In this document: one piece after another, positions 12,801 to 27,800 of the stretch | How positions within the stretch are numbered: the first letter of the stretch is position 1 | Layout: each line of letters begins with the position of its first letter | Source: Opisthocomus hoazin | Taxonomy: Eukaryota; Chordata; Aves; Opisthocomiformes; Opisthocomidae | Assembly (NCBI RefSeq): GCF_030867145.1 | Contig: NC_134419.1 | Location: 2,170,001-2,234,000, forward strand | Direction: 5' to 3' | Length of the DNA stretch: 64,000 nt | Position numbers and translations under genes: made by a program | Notes under the pieces: model-generated | What the model was told of the DNA's origin: nothing | The model's input: only the letters and a program-made list of their open reading frames with translations | Database searches by the model: none

Positions 12801-15800
12801 ATTCACTGGCTTCATTATAACCCCCCAAAAATCGCATTTCTGCATCCTTCAGCTTGCTGGAGCACTGGACACCCTGTCCTGCCCCGCACCGAGCCAAACA
12901 GCAAGCCACCCAAAAAATCAAGAGCAAGGTCCCTGCACCCACATCTGGCAGGAAAAGGCTGCCCACAGCACTGCTGCCAGTGGAGGGAATGGCTCCGGGC
13001 TGCTCTTTGCCTTTTATTGATTTTTTGACTGCCAAATGGAGCCTTGGTTAACGCGCTACCCGAGCTGCAGACTCCTTATTTAATACCTATTTCTTAACAA
13101 GTGGCTTAGGAACGCAGGGCGAGCCCGAAGCCAAAGATCTTGGGTCAGATGTGAAAAAACCAAAATGATCTCTCTACAGGAATAATTTGGCACCCCAATT
13201 TTCCGATGGCTTCGTAAAAGGCACCCCAGTACTGCTCTCCCTGCTGAGGGGGTCTCATTTTTGTTTTAAGGTGAGCTGCTAACATCTGAATTTGCTCAAG
13301 AAAGCACGACCAGCACAGCCCCAGTCTGAACCCAAAATATTTCTTTGCAAAATTGACATCAAATGGCTAAAGGAGACGTGACCCATCTGCTACGCAGATC
13401 TAGCAGGGGCATTGCTATCCAACACCACGAATAAAAGCAGCAGCAATTCAAAAAGAAGCAGGTCCTTATCTCCAGTTTACTATAGAAAATAAAAATAGAT
13501 ATTGGAAACAGCTGCTCTGGCAATTTTCCCTTAACTCAACGTACAGCAAATCCGACCCAAGCCAATTAGTGGGGGTGGAAACGAGGATGGGGAGCCAGGG
13601 GTTTTAGCAGGACACCTGGTCCCTCTGCCCATGGTGCTCATCAGGTGTTTCTATGTTATTACTTTATGTTAATTTTATAGAAAACCCAGAATATGTAGTT
13701 ATTTTAAACAGATAACTTCCTATTGAAATTTGTTTTCTGTATTAAGCAGCAAAGAAGGGACAGCTCACAAGATGCTGGTGGTGGCTGACGGAGGGATCTG
13801 CATTTAAGGGGCCGCGGCAGGAGAGGAAGGGGGGAGCGGGGGCCGTGCGGTACTTACGATGCCGTCCCTGTCCGGCGACCCCCTGCAAAGAACAGAAAGA
13901 AACGCAGCCGTGTTAGCTCCCGAACGGCACCATCACCCGATTCACTTGTGGAATGGTTTTCTTAATGAATCTGCAGCAGCAATGGTTCTAATTATGAAAT
14001 TGTCAGCAAATCTGAATTACTCGCCATGCAGCCCCAGTGAAACCCACACGAGGGTCTCAGTGCCATTGCTCTCTGTTATCAGACAAGTTTTGTATTTATC
14101 AGTAAATCAAGTGCTCCTGTCGCTGCTGGCACTCTGCTGGCTGTGGAGCTGGGCTGGCTCCTCCTCGCACCCATCCCATGGCCACAGCCCTGTCCTGGGT
14201 GTGCATCACAGAATCCAAGAACATTAGGGGTTGGCAGGGCCCTCTGTGGGTCACCCAGCCCAACCCCCTGCCCAAGCAGGGTCACCCAGAGCAGGGGGCA
14301 CAGCACCGCGTCCAGGCGGGGCTGGAATATCTCCAGAGAAGGAGACTCCACCACCTCCCTGGGCAGCCTGGGCCAGGGCTCCATCACCCTCAGAGGGAAG
14401 AAGTTCTTCCTCATGTTCAGCTGGAACTTCCCCTGCTCCAGTTTGTGCCCATTGCCCCTTGTCCTGTCACTGGGCACCACTGGAAAGAGTCTGGCCCCGT
14501 CCTCCTGACCCCCACCCTGCAGATATTTAGAGGCATTTCTAAGGTCCCCTCTCAGCCTTCTCTTCTCCAGCCTGAACAAGCCCAGCTCCCTCAGCCTCTC
14601 CTCGTAGGAGAGATGCTCCAGTCCCCTCCTCATCCTCGTAGCCCTCCGCTGGACTCTCTCCAGCAGCTCCTCATCTTTCTTGAGCTGGGGAGCCCAGCAC
14701 TGGACCCAGCACTGCAGATGGGGCCTCACTGGGGCAGAGCAGAGGGGGAGGAGAACCTCCCTCACCCTGCTGCCCACACTCCTCTTGATGCATCCCAGGA
14801 TCCCATCGGCCTTCTTGGCACCCAGGGCACGCTGCTGGCTCATGGTCACCCTGTCGTCCCCCAGCACTCCCAGTCCCTCTCCGCAGAGCTGCTCTCCAGC
14901 AGCTCAGCCCCAGCCTGTACTGGTGCCTAGGGTTGTTCCTCCCCAGGTGCAGGACCCTGCCCTTGCCCTTGTTGAACTCCATCAGGTTCCTCTCCACCCA
15001 GCTCTCCAGCCTGTCCAGGTCTCACTGGATGGCAGCAGAGCCTGCCAGTATATCCACCACTCCTCCCAGCTTTGTGTCATCAGCAAACTTGCTGAGGTTA
15101 CACTCTAACTCTTCATCCAGGTTATTGATGAAGAAGTTAAACAAGACTGGGCCACGTACTGACCTCTGAGGGACACCACTAGTTACGTCCTCTTGCAGAA
15201 GATAAAAATCACATATAGAGTAATTTAGAGTTTTTCCTTCTGCCAGAAGCACAGTCACTTTCTCTTCTGAATGGATTTGAAAATTGAGGAGACTCCTCAG
15301 GGATCCTAATCCCCAGCCACCCATGGGATCTGGACCTCGGTCATCGCAAACAGCATGTCAGGCTCAGCAGCTGTATTTGAACGCTGTCTGAGGATGCTAA
15401 GTTATTTAGTGAAAAGACAAACGAGTGTATGAAAAGCAGACTGGCTCCTCCACCTCCCACACGCTCCCCAGTTTTATGCATTGCCAGAGATTTGCCACAA
15501 ATTAACGTCTGACTCAGGGCATCATAGAAACCCTGCAGGGAGCTGCTGCCCATCCGGCTCCGGTTCCACAGAGAAAAACATCTTTGAACCTCGCTAATTC
15601 ATATGCGTCTGCCTCCCATCCCTCTTGTCTTGTGTTTAATTCCTTTGCACAAAATGTCTTGGAAATTCTTTGGGAGCAGAGATCCTCTCTGGTTCCACAT
15701 TTCCCCTATGCTCTGGGAATGTCAGCTCCTGCTCATCTCCCCAACGCCCAGCCAGGAATGGCTGCAGAGACCCCCGGCCGGCGGAGGGAAGGGGTGGCAG

Positions 15801-18800
15801 ATCCCTCTGCACCCCCAGCATCTCCCCAGAAGCCAGGCAGCAGCTCCAAGACCCCTCACGCCGGCTGCTGATGAGGTTTCGGAGACCGCTCCAAGCCGTT
15901 CAGCGCCGTGACCGCAACACGATGATTGCAACAGGCTAATCACTGCTGCTTACTAATTGCAGCTTCTCCCCCACAGTGGCCTTTCCACCAGCTCCTTGCC
16001 ATCATGAATTCCCCAGGATTTGTTGTCTCTGGGAGCCACCAGCTTCCCCAGCCTCTAGCAAGAGCAGGCTGCTGCGAGCAAGCGTGGAAATGACAGTGCT
16101 GGCTAAAGGCAGGATCTCAGCCCGGCTCCGTTGATTTACCATGAGCAGAAGGGGGAGGACGCAGAGCAGCCCGTTTCCCACCCATCCTTCTGATAAATTA
16201 CAAATGAAGCCGCACAGGGCTGGAGGAGGAGCTCCTGGCTGTCCCGCAGCCTGCCCAGCTGGTGGATGGACAGCCACCATTCCCAGTGGGAAGCCCTCCT
16301 TTGCCTGTAGACCAACAGCTCGGCTCTGCACAGCCCTCTTTTGGGTTGTGTTCCATGTCCCCCCCCCATATTTTTGGGCCCTTTTTTGCAGTGGGCAAAG
16401 CCCCCCAGGTGCTGGTGGAGCTGGGCTCGCTGTGGCCCTGGGAGCGTGACCTGCAGAGCTGCAGTGGCCGTCCCTTCGCACGAGAAACCTCACCAGCCTC
16501 CATTGAGATATGAAATAGCTTGGGAAAACAAATTTAAAAAAGGAAAATAAAAAATCCGCATGGTTTCTGCTGTTCCAGATATTGGGCTCTTCAGGAAAGG
16601 CCCAGGCGATGGTGTGGGAGCGGGGCTCCCCACCACCCCTCTCCCGCTCCGTCCCCAGCACGCGGACTGCGCCAGCTCCTTCGCCACGCTGTGTTGGGAC
16701 ATCCCTCCCCCAGTCACACACCCTCCCCACCAGCGATTCTGCACCCGTGCACAGCATCCCCCCCCAGATGTGGGGGGAAACCCCCCGCCAGATGTTTCCC
16801 TGGGAAGTAGAAGCGTCTCTTGCAGCAAAGCTTGCGCTCAGTGAGCCCGGTGCACCCGAGGCGTCCCAGCCACACGGCCCCTCGCTCCGCCGACAGCCTC
16901 GCTGCCTGCACAGGCATCTGTTTAAAATTGAATTTGCATCTAAAGAGATCTCGGCAGACGGGCAAATCAGTAGTTTGGGCAGAGATTAATCTGCTGAAAC
17001 TCTCCGAGGAGTAATTTTCTGCTGATCACCGCTAACCGTCGCCGTAAATTGCGAACACGTGGAGAACTGGCTTTACCATCTCTGCAGCACCACCGAGAAA
17101 AAAAATCAAATTTGTTGGCCACTGGGTGTACAAGGGGAAACAGCTTCAACGTGTTTGTTCTTACAAGACCTGATGCCAGGATGACAAACGCCCGCGAGGC
17201 ACCGACTTCCTTCCCGTCCCGGCACACCGGCATCGACTGCTCCCCGGTACCGTTACATATTGATGGGATTAAGGTCTCATCGACTTACGTGGAGTCAGTA
17301 TCCTTTTCTTTCTTGCGTATACCAAAGGCCTTCCTGGTACGTTTTTTCAATCCTGGGGATGGAAGGAATATAAAAAAAAAATGCAATATTAATATTATGC
17401 TTCAAATAAACTCTCCAACAGGTTGCTTATTCCCTTGTCAGCTGTAATTCATAAATAAGGTTAAAGAAAGCGAGACCCAGACCAAGACACTGCCAGCAGG
17501 ACTTTGCAGGTAGTGTGTGCATTTGCTTACGCCTTTTATTTGTCCATTTAACACTTATTAACTTGATCTCCGCTGCGTGACTATGTATTTCACAGTTAAT
17601 ATTTCTAAGCTTACTGTCTTAATTACACACTCCTTTCCTATGCTGTGTGTGGGTACTAATGCACAGCAGGGAAACCCCTCCTTGGTGTAAAAAAACAGCT
17701 TAAACCACGAGGCTGGTTACCTGCTGCACCAATTCTTGGTCTGCACAGTGCTTCAAACCATGCCGGGGGCCAACGATGCTGGAGCCAGCCAGGAAGCACC
17801 GGCAGCCCTGGCTACACCGCTTTGAAAAACAGACAGAGGACAGCAGGTTTTGGTGAGTTTCTCCCTCTTTTCCAGCCTCAGAGCTATCCAGGCAAGGAGT
17901 TTTTAATAACTGGTTGCAGCAAGCACACCAAGGCAGGGGTTTTGGAGCATTTCAGGCTAGCAGGTTTCACTGGGCTGGTGGGTTTTCACGCAGATGACTT
18001 TTTGCTGGTGGTGGCCATCCAGCCCAACCAGAGACCCAGCCATGGCTGGAAGCTGCAGACACACTTGTCATGCAATCGCTGCCAGCAGCACGATGGCAAT
18101 GAATTTAGGTCAGGGTGTAATGTAGAGATCCTGGTGGCCGAAGCAGCCAGTATAAACCACAGCCCTTGAGTCTAGAATAGCTATTTCTGGCCTCTTCCTT
18201 TCGGAGGTCCTAGTTATGCCTTGGTCTGGAAGTTACCCAAGCACGAAGCACCATGGGTCAGCTGCAAGGAAGCAGCAACGGTCTGGAGCAGCAAATGCAA
18301 CGGCTCACACAGATGCAGCGAGCTGGCCTGCAGCAAACGGCAGCATCAAGTGTCCAGCAACCACAGCAGGTCTCTGCTCAGCAGCAGCTCCTTCCCCAGA
18401 AACTCCAGGAAGGCAGAGCCAAGCCATCACCCAGCAAATAGTGACCGTCACGAAGCACAGCCCAGGGGACGGAGGGGAGGACAAGGACAAGGCTCGGCAG
18501 CACAAACCGGGGCTGCCACAGCAGGGATACAGCTCACATCAGAAGCACAGAGCTATGCTTGTGCTAAAACCTGCTTTCTTAAAAATACTGTCTAGGATTC
18601 AATGAAAAACCTCCAGCTTTACCTCAAGTGATGTGCCAAAAGAGCCAAATCTCCCGTGGCTCCCCTGGAATCAGCTCTGGACACCCCAGGAGCACTCATC
18701 CTGGGAGCCGTCTGCTCTGGCACACTTGATTTGATTGATGCTTTTGGGGGAGATTGGGTTTCTTCAGCCTGCCTCCTGCTTTGAACATGCCCTTGAATTG

Positions 18801-21800
18801 ATTTTCCACTTTCCCAGGAACACCCTGCTCTTCTGGGAATCGACTGGAGCACGCAACAAGAGCACAAATGCTGGCTTTCCGCAGCACGTCAAAAACTGGT
18901 GGATTTAAATTGTATTATCAAAACACACGTGGGATGCTTCAGGCTTTCGATACCCTATGGCTGGGTGGTTTTTCAGGCCAGCCGGGGTAGGACCAGGAGA
19001 GGCTGCAGCAGGTCTCCCTGGTATTGCTCTTCTAGGTTGGATATTTACCCCCGTGAACTGGGAACCAAAGGGACTGCTCCTGAAAATCACACCCAGTGCA
19101 CTTCCCTCGTCCGCCCAAAGCAAAAGTCGCACGGTCAGGGATGAAGGAACCCCTGATGGCATCCCACACACCCCCAGCCTGGGGGATCCATATGCCCCCA
19201 GCTGCTATGGGCAACACAAGAACCTGGGAGCGATGCTGAGCCCCCTGGGCTCATCCCACAACCTCCCAGGGACAGCTTCATTTTTACTACATCTTGCCTT
19301 TGGGCTTTCCTACGATTTCTTCAAGGCTCGAGCGAGTTATTAATAACTGAGGAAGGTTTCCATTGATCTCACCCCCTAGAATAACTTCATCCTCCAAACT
19401 CAAAGTAGAACAGGGAGGGCCGAAAACCCCAGAAATGAGTTGCTGTTTAGTCTTATCTGAAGAAGCACCCAATTTGGCTAAATTTTGTAACGAAGCCTTC
19501 TGCTCAGTTACATAATAGGCCCACCATCTGCTTAAAATGGTAATGATTGAGGGGAAAAAAAGGATATTTATGAAAGACAGAACAAAAACGAAAGCCTCCT
19601 TTGGAGAGGGTTGTCGAGAGCTGGTGGGAGTGGGTGCTCTGCAGAAGCCCACCGCCTGCGCCAGGGCCAGGCACTCGCTGTCCTCTGACGGTGACACCAG
19701 ACAGGTCATGGCTTGGTGGGGAACAACGCAGTGATTTTCCAGGACAGCTCTGCTTTCGAGTGGGGGCAGCTCAGAGGAGCTCATGTCTCCCTCGACATGG
19801 CCAACCCCAGCCCGGAGAGCTGTGGAAATACCCCATCTGATGGTTCAGGGACTGAGCTGAGGGCTGTGTACGGAAGAGCACTGCGCGCTCTGATCCTCAA
19901 GTCTCATTTTCAGTTGGTTTTAGGAGCTGAAACCTGTCCTGGCAAGAGTCATCCTTATGAAAAATAACAAGAAGACCTTGTCCACAGAGGGAATGCTACA
20001 CGGCAACACTATGGGTTCAGAGGAATCTCACAGGACAAGATGGATTTACTGTTGGAAGAGAAAAGGTGATGGTAAGTGGGGGAGAAAGCAGAGAAGAGGA
20101 GTCAGAAAGAAGGGCACGAAAGAAGAAAACAGAGCATATCCCTGTGGGGCATCAAGGGATGGCTCAGAGCAGGGAAGAGCTGGAACCACAGCTTGGGTGA
20201 TGCTCCCACTTCTCCCAGTCAAAAAGTGCCAGATCCAAGCAGTTCTCCAGTGGGAAGACCTGGAGATCTGCATGGCCCTGCAACAGCTGTCCCCACTCTG
20301 TACCCAGCACCTCCAGTGGCACCTGGACAAGACACCCGGCTCTTCTCCAGAGGCAGGGATCCCCTAAAGCCCCAAGGCTCCCCACATCCCTGCGCAGGTT
20401 GCACAGGCCATGCTGAGAACATGACTCCCTTGACTCGTGTTAACTCTGCCCAGCAGCACCACAACCTTCATCCACCAAAATCCCACCAGCTGCAGGGCTA
20501 CCAGAGGCGTCAGAAAACTGGGGATGAGGTCCCAGACCACCATAAGTACCAGAGCAATAAAGATGGGTGTGATGTGGTACCCAGCTGACATCAGCATCAG
20601 GGGAGAAGGTTGTAAATCCCTGCAGCTGTGGCCTTCCTAGCCCTCTCCCCATCCATCCACCCTGGGGACTTGCTGCCTTGTGAGGATCCTGAGAATTCCC
20701 AGAGGAGCAATGGCAATGCACTCAGGTATACAACATGAAGAGTTACAGAAATCCCTACTTACACCCCCAAAGCCTATTCTCTTGTGTCAGATCCAAAACA
20801 CAAGGGAGGACCCACATCTGCAGGCTGCCCGGCGCTGTGGGGAAGGCAGCACATCTCCGTTTTATTCTCAGCTTAAAACAGCGCTTCAAGCTGGACAAGG
20901 GTCAGGACGAAGCTCGAGCTCTGCTGCCGGTTTCATAGCACTGGAGCAGGGGAGCAGGCGTGAGCTCTGCCTTCCTGCCGGCAGCTACTGCATCCCTTGC
21001 TGCTCTTCCACTGATTCGCAGCCCGTTTCATCCCACACAAGCTACCAGTTGGCTAAAGCAGAGGTGGGCTGTGGGAAAGGCCACGTGTGGCCCTCACCAA
21101 CAGTTTAGTTTGGGCTCTTTGAAGGGGCACGGTAACACCAGTAAGAGCCCCTACCCCACTGAGCCATCATGAGCACGACCTGGAGAAGATGCCAGCAGCA
21201 ACAGCACCAAATACCATACCTGTGCGTCCTGCTCAAGGACCAGCACGGCATCCTGCTACTGGAGAGGACATTAGGCTAAAATGTTTGCAGATGGATGTGT
21301 TTGACATTTCTGGTGCCTCCTTCAGCAGGTTTCCCCCAAGGAACCTCATACACAAAAGCCCAGAGCCGTTCACGTGCTATTACTCACGTGGGAGCGGGAA
21401 TGCCTAAAACCACATCGATGGCCACAAAACCAGCCTTGCCCACAGAGACCAGACACGGGGAAAGCCACCGGCCCCTCCAAGGTACGAAAACTCCACGTGC
21501 TGCAATGAGTCCTCCAGCCCAATGGCTCTGAATGCTCTTACTCAGAGTAGCCACAAGCCAAGGCTGAACTAACCGTTGTGCTCCAGGGATCTCATTTCAA
21601 ACACAAATGGCTCTCTGAATCGGCATTATTCACCTTTTATTTACTATTATCCTTTTTTTTTCCTGGTATGCTAAAGAGTTGACATTGAGAAATATGAATT
21701 AATATTCAACACTATGAAGCTTTCTGAACTTCGTTCTTAAAAACTACCTTCATCTTATATTCTATACTGAAAACTGAACACCTCTAGAAGAAAAACAACC

Positions 21801-24800
21801 CTGTTCTCCCAAACCCAGTCCCTCACCCTCCATTCCCAGGGGGTGGGAGCAGCTGCTCACTCTGGACCCCCAAATATTGAGGGGGGTCCCTGGAGGAGGA
21901 TCTGCTTGGGAGGGATGGTGGACCTCAAACAAAGCAACACACCTCTCGAACAGGAGACATCAGTGAGAATGATCTTTGTCTTAAACAGTCTTTTGTGATG
22001 ACTAAGGAAAAAAAGTGTCTGAAATTAGTTCAGCTTCATCTGTGCCTGAAGATAAATGCTGTCTATTGCCATGCCAGAGACTCAAGACCAAAGTACCTGC
22101 AGGGAGAGCTGGGAATAAGGAAGAACAGGGAGAAATGAAGGGGGAAATAAGAAATAAACACGATTAGGTTTGGGTTTTCTTTGGTTTGGTTGCGTGGATT
22201 TTCTTTGCATGGAGCTTGGAGGCGATTTGAGCAATCCCCTTTCCCCACTGCTCACAAACCCGCGTGGGCTCTCACTGAACATCTGTGCTGGGCCCAAAGA
22301 CGCAGAGACCTGCTCCTGTTTCATAGCCAGAGGACTTTGTATTTGGTTTTGGCTTGCTTTACTAAAAAAATCCCAAACTAATCCTCCCTTTGCTCAGCAA
22401 AACAAAACCAAAGGCAGGACAGAACTACAGAATTCTCCGAGTCATATCCAGAGGAAAAGCCAAATGGTAAGTTAAAGTTGAAGAAGTGAGGGCGTGACCA
22501 TGCCAAGCCCCACATAAACAACGCAAACTCTCTGCAAGCCAGCCCAGAAGAAATTTCCCTGGTTTGACACAGCAGCACCTGCCCCCACCTCGGGCCCAGC
22601 GGCCACGCCGGCGACAGATCTTACATGAAAACAGGAATATTTGGTCCACAGCAAAACCAGGGATTCCCATCTGCCACAGCTTTGGTCGCAGAAAAGCCAA
22701 GTCTCGATAACCGCGCTGCTTCAGCACATGTTATTTGTGCTCACCTTACATGTAATTTAATAAGTGTATGTCTTCATAACATTAAAAATGCTTTACCTAA
22801 ACCACCCCTTGCATTAAAGCTCATTACCAGCCTTTCAGCAGGCTTAATAATGCGGCGAGGAACCGAGTCCTCCGCACACTGCCTTGATACAGTCGTTAAT
22901 ATTTCAACAGCCTTCATTTACAAGTCTAATTGCAGACGTTACTGCAGAGGAGAGAGGCTGGACCGGCACCGCTCACGTGGGCAGCCCGAGGGGGTCCTTC
23001 TGCAGCAGTCCAGCCCTGCAGACCATGGCCAGGGGTTCCAACACGAGTCCCTCAGGAGACAAGGTCTTCTGCTGCTCCCCGCTGCCTGCCACCTCTCTAT
23101 TTCAAGATGACTGGCTGTCCATTTTTTCCCTCAATTCTCAAAGTTGCCTTTTCATAGCAGGGATAAATGACCAGATTTCACACTTTCTGATGACACAACC
23201 TCCAGCTCCCTGTCCCCAGCAAGCACCGTGGTTCACTGCTGTCCCCAGGCTCTCCTACAGGTCTGCTGGGACCATCCCGCTCAAGTGCTTTGCTCCACCA
23301 GCCAAGGCGACCCATCCTTCACAGCACAGAGGCATCCTCCAGGACCACAACTCCCAGCAAACACACAATGAAGACACTTCTACCGATTTAACCTAATCAA
23401 GTATTCCTTGCAGCTCAGCTCCTCTTGTATCAAAAAAATAAGAAATAACCCAGAACTTCATTCCAAAGAAACTCATAGAATCATTTTGGTTGGAAAAGAC
23501 CTTGAAGATCATCGAGTCCAACCACAAACCTAACACTGCCAAGTCCACCACTAAACCATGTCCCTAAGTGCCACATCTACACATCTAGCCTGCTGAGGCC
23601 AGATCAGAGTATTTTGCTTCAAAGCAACTACAACAACCATGCATTCAAGGTTGGACGAAGTCCTGATGAAGAGGGAAGGTACCATGGCAGCAGCTCAGGG
23701 AGCAGGAACAGCCCCTGGGCTTTAATAGCACCAGCTATAGCAGTTTTTGTCTCGAGTCCCACCAATGGAAACCACTGCCCTCTGCTCAGGGAGGGGACTT
23801 CCACCAGACCCTTGGAGATGGGGTCAAGGGACTGCTGTGCTTCCCAGCAAGAACACAAATCCCTGGTGTGATGCGTATTTGACCTGTGAAGAAGGCTTCA
23901 TTTCAAACAAGAAGGTTTACCTAGAATTGAAGATTTTTTATGACAATAATTTTGATTGGTATTTGACTGGTGGGGGTCCAGAAACCAGCTGCTCCCCAAG
24001 GTAAGGACTAGACTGAGTACTCTCCCCGCACAAGCAAAGTCTACATTTTAACCAGTTAGGAAATCTATTTTTCTGAAAATTTGCTGGAAAACCTCTTCAG
24101 AAAGCCAGAGGGAGTCATCTGTGGGAGCTTACTTGCTCTGCTACCTCGAAATGCGTAAAAAGTAATGGTTAAAACAAACAGTTGATGCCCCTTCTGAAGG
24201 CACGTGGTGCTGTAGGAACATCCAGCTCTGCCCAGCGGCCCCATCGTCTCGCTGTACTTGATATTTCATCCCAGTAAACCAATAGTTTCCAGTGCAAATT
24301 GTCACTAAACCACTACATTTACCTTTGCCATGCGCTGCTAACAAAGCCATCTTTGATAATGAGCTAGCCAGGCATTGGCTTCTTGTCCTTACTGTCTACC
24401 TATGTGAATTTACAATACTCTGTTACACTTCCAAGTTACTGAAAAAAAGTTGTCTGGTTAGCAAAGTCCCGCAGACACGTATTGTGACCTTTCACATGCT
24501 GACAACAGTTTCTCTCTGTTAGAAAGTGAAAAAATGAGAAGGGGATGGTGGCCTCACTGCCACTGCTCTCAGCTGCAGGAGAACACTGTTGGCTTCTTGC
24601 CTGGGGCTTTTGGGAAAGGAGATACTTGAAAACAAATGCAGGCAACAACACTTGTGGGTTGGCGTGTTTGGGGTTTTGTGTCTGTTGTGTTTGTTGCTTG
24701 TTTGTTTTTTTTAATAAAAACAAATGTTGAGAAGTTTGCTCCTGAACAGAAATTTCGGTTGTAAGACGTTAAAGATTAGCAGTGCTTCAGAGCCTAAGGA

Positions 24801-27800
24801 AAGATCACAAATAAGTCTGAATAAAATAAAACATCACAAGCTACTGCTCCGAGATCGTTTTCTCCTGCCGTAGGAGTGGTCACTCCTGCCTCAAGGTCCC
24901 ATGCTGGGGAGCCTTGTAAATAATGCAGTTCTGAGGTGTGGTACACATCACCTTTCACTGGGGGGTCCAGCGATGATGCTCTTGGTCACCATTGAGGAGA
25001 TTAAAAGTTTTCTACTAAAAACAAGCCCCACCATCAAGCAGGGACACGCCAAAGAGGAGCAGAGAGGTGGCATTGCATCGTGCTCACCTTCTGCACCCGA
25101 CGTTTCTGGAGCAACCCCAGTGCTGATGGGAGAGTGTTCAGGGCAGCTGAAGGGCTGGAGGAAGAGATGGGTGCCCACAGGAGCTTCGTCGATTGAGCAC
25201 AGCACCAATACCACGTTGGGAGTGGCTGCGCTGGGCTCCAAGCGCTACCCTAGGAATGGATACGTGGCGAAGAAGAGATCTAAGCTCCAACGGACAGAGG
25301 CAACACAAGATCCCGTGGCTGATTCAGAAATACAGTCGTGTTTTCAACAGTCAGGGTAATAAAGTCTCTGAACAGGTTGCAGTGAACTCTGCCTAAGGAG
25401 TTTTTGAATTAACATTCACCACTTCTCTAAAAATACATATCCTATTCCAGCTACTAGGCACGGAGAACAACTTTGAGGAAGCCCTGCGGCCAAGCGGCCA
25501 CCTCTGGGTTTGTGGCTGCTGACACACACGTCCTGCCTGCTCCGGAGCCGCGAGCCTCCATCCACAGGCACCTGGAGGGGCTTGGGCTCCCAGGACCTCC
25601 ACGTCTTTCCCCTTCCCTTTGGTCTCCACCTTTCGCCATTGCAAACCACCCAAATGCTCACCACAGCAGTCGGAGCCAGGAGTTCGAAGGGCTGGGAAAT
25701 GGCACAGCCCTCGAGCTGAAACCCCCACCTGGCGTGCGCTCATTACGGCGAGGGAGTGTGCGCCGGATTATTTAATTATACCCGAGATTAGACCTGTGTC
25801 TGGGCATTAGACTGGCCCCTTTGCTTTGCAGGCACAGCTCGGTTCAGAGAACCTGGGCCTGCAGTGCAGGGTGGGACCCCAGCCTTTGACTGCAGCCCCA
25901 GCGTGAGGGAATACACCCCGAGCCGTGGAAATCTATTCATATTCCATATAAATATAGGTCTGGGCTCTCCCTATGGCAAGACCCAGTGGAAAAATCAGCA
26001 TCACTGCAGCTGGGAGGCCAAACATTTCCATCTCACAGCACGGATGCTCAGCAGACCTGCACCCACCCCTCTTCCCATGCAGGGGGCTGCCCGGCTCGGA
26101 GCCAGCCCCAACCCCAGAGCCAAGATTCGGGACCTGGCCAGCAGCTAGAGATTGTTCATTTTCTCTTCTGCAACGGAGCCGAGCGTTTAAGGACTATTTA
26201 ACATCAGAAGGATGCAAGTTGTTGCTCATAGGTTATTCACCAGCCTCAGTGAAGCAGCTGCAGGAATTGCTCACTGCCTGCTTTCCCCAGAGATTAGATT
26301 TTTTTTTTTTTAATATCAGCTTCCAGAGACTCTGGCTGTGCAGCAACCGAGGGACGCGGGACACAAACCTCCCCACCGATATTGTCAGTAAATTAGATCT
26401 AGATACAGTGGTGGCTTTCATTCACGGCTGGCACATGCACAAAAATGCCAGATGCATTTCTAAAGGTTGCTGTGCTATTTAAGAAGTTGCTCAGGACAGG
26501 CTCTCCCTCCCAAATGTCACTCGGATTTCTATTTTCAGGGGGTTTGGGGTTTTTGGTTTATCGGGAAAGGGAGACGACGGTGCTCCCAGATGCCTCCCCT
26601 GGCACCAAGCAGCTGCAGGAGGGCACTGGGCTCGGTGGTGGGGCATCTCCTCGCACACAGCGCGTCCAGGGAACACCCCCTGCACGTTATCTCCCTCGTG
26701 CCGGTATTTCCTCCCCCAAAATCCCACTGCAAACCTCTCGTTTTCTTTGCAAGGCTTCACTGTTACACCTGCTCCTTGGCTGGAGCCACGGCTGGTGGCA
26801 GGACCCACCTCACAGCCCCATTTCAAAAGGCATCTCCTTCAAACCCACTGCCTCCACGCACACCACAGTCTCCAAGAAACTACTTGGACAATTTTCTCTG
26901 AAAAACAGACCAATTTTGCAGTCAGACTGTTTATGCAGAACGTAGGGACTTACTAACACCCACCAAAGTCCTTGCCTAGGTGTGACACTAAGAAGCAGCC
27001 TTCCATCCACCCCATGATGTAGCCATCAAGGCCACCCTGCTGCAGCCGACTTCTCCGTGACCCTCCCCGAGCCCCCACTCCCCATTTCCCAGGTGGAGGA
27101 GAGGACACGAGGGCTGGTGGGTGGGTTTGTCACCTGCACAGCACAGGAGCTGCTTCCTTGGGGACAAGGTACAACCCCGGGTGAGCTCCCAGGGAAAAGC
27201 ATCACTCACTCTCAATTTGGTCATCCAAGAAAACCAAGCCTGTAATATTCATATTTGCATATGATGAAGATTCAGACCCAAAATAAAGAGTGATGAGACA
27301 CTTCTTCCCAGTTCCTCTAACCGTCCGCTTCCTCCCACGGTCTGCTGTCAAATTAACACCTTGATTTTAACGCAGTAATTAGCCGTGGCGATAGCATAAC
27401 TAAAAATACGAGCAGGAGACCTGACCCAAAGCAAGGCTTCATTTCCCGGCAGCGGTTGACAAAGCCAACAGAGCTTCTTCCACCCGTCTGTCTCCCCGCA
27501 GAGGAACCACCCTGCGTGACGGAGCTCGAGGTCCCCAGGTGAGAGGAGACAGGTAAACACGAAGCATGAACGACCTTACTACGAATAACTTCACCCAGGC
27601 TTCTTTGGCATCTTCTGCACTAATGCCAAAACCGGGCCAAACCCCTGCAAAGCTCCAAGAAGCCATATTAACTCCTCAGACCTCCTTTGACACTCAGAAG
27701 GGCACCTGAGAAGGGACCTAAAGGTGTCCCAGACAAGCAGCCCTTCAGGCGTGTTCACCAACGCCACTGGCTCCAAGCAGAGCCCACCACTAACGAGGTG

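Noticed and set aside
17822..18169. 115-codon frame on the plus strand
   Set aside because: I could not relate it to any family, and it is a single unspliced frame in an intron antisense to SGIP1.
18253..18441. Gln-rich 62-codon frame beginning [14 protein letters not shown]
   Set aside because: It comes from cagcag-rich intron sequence. There are no flanking splice sites and no recognised relative.
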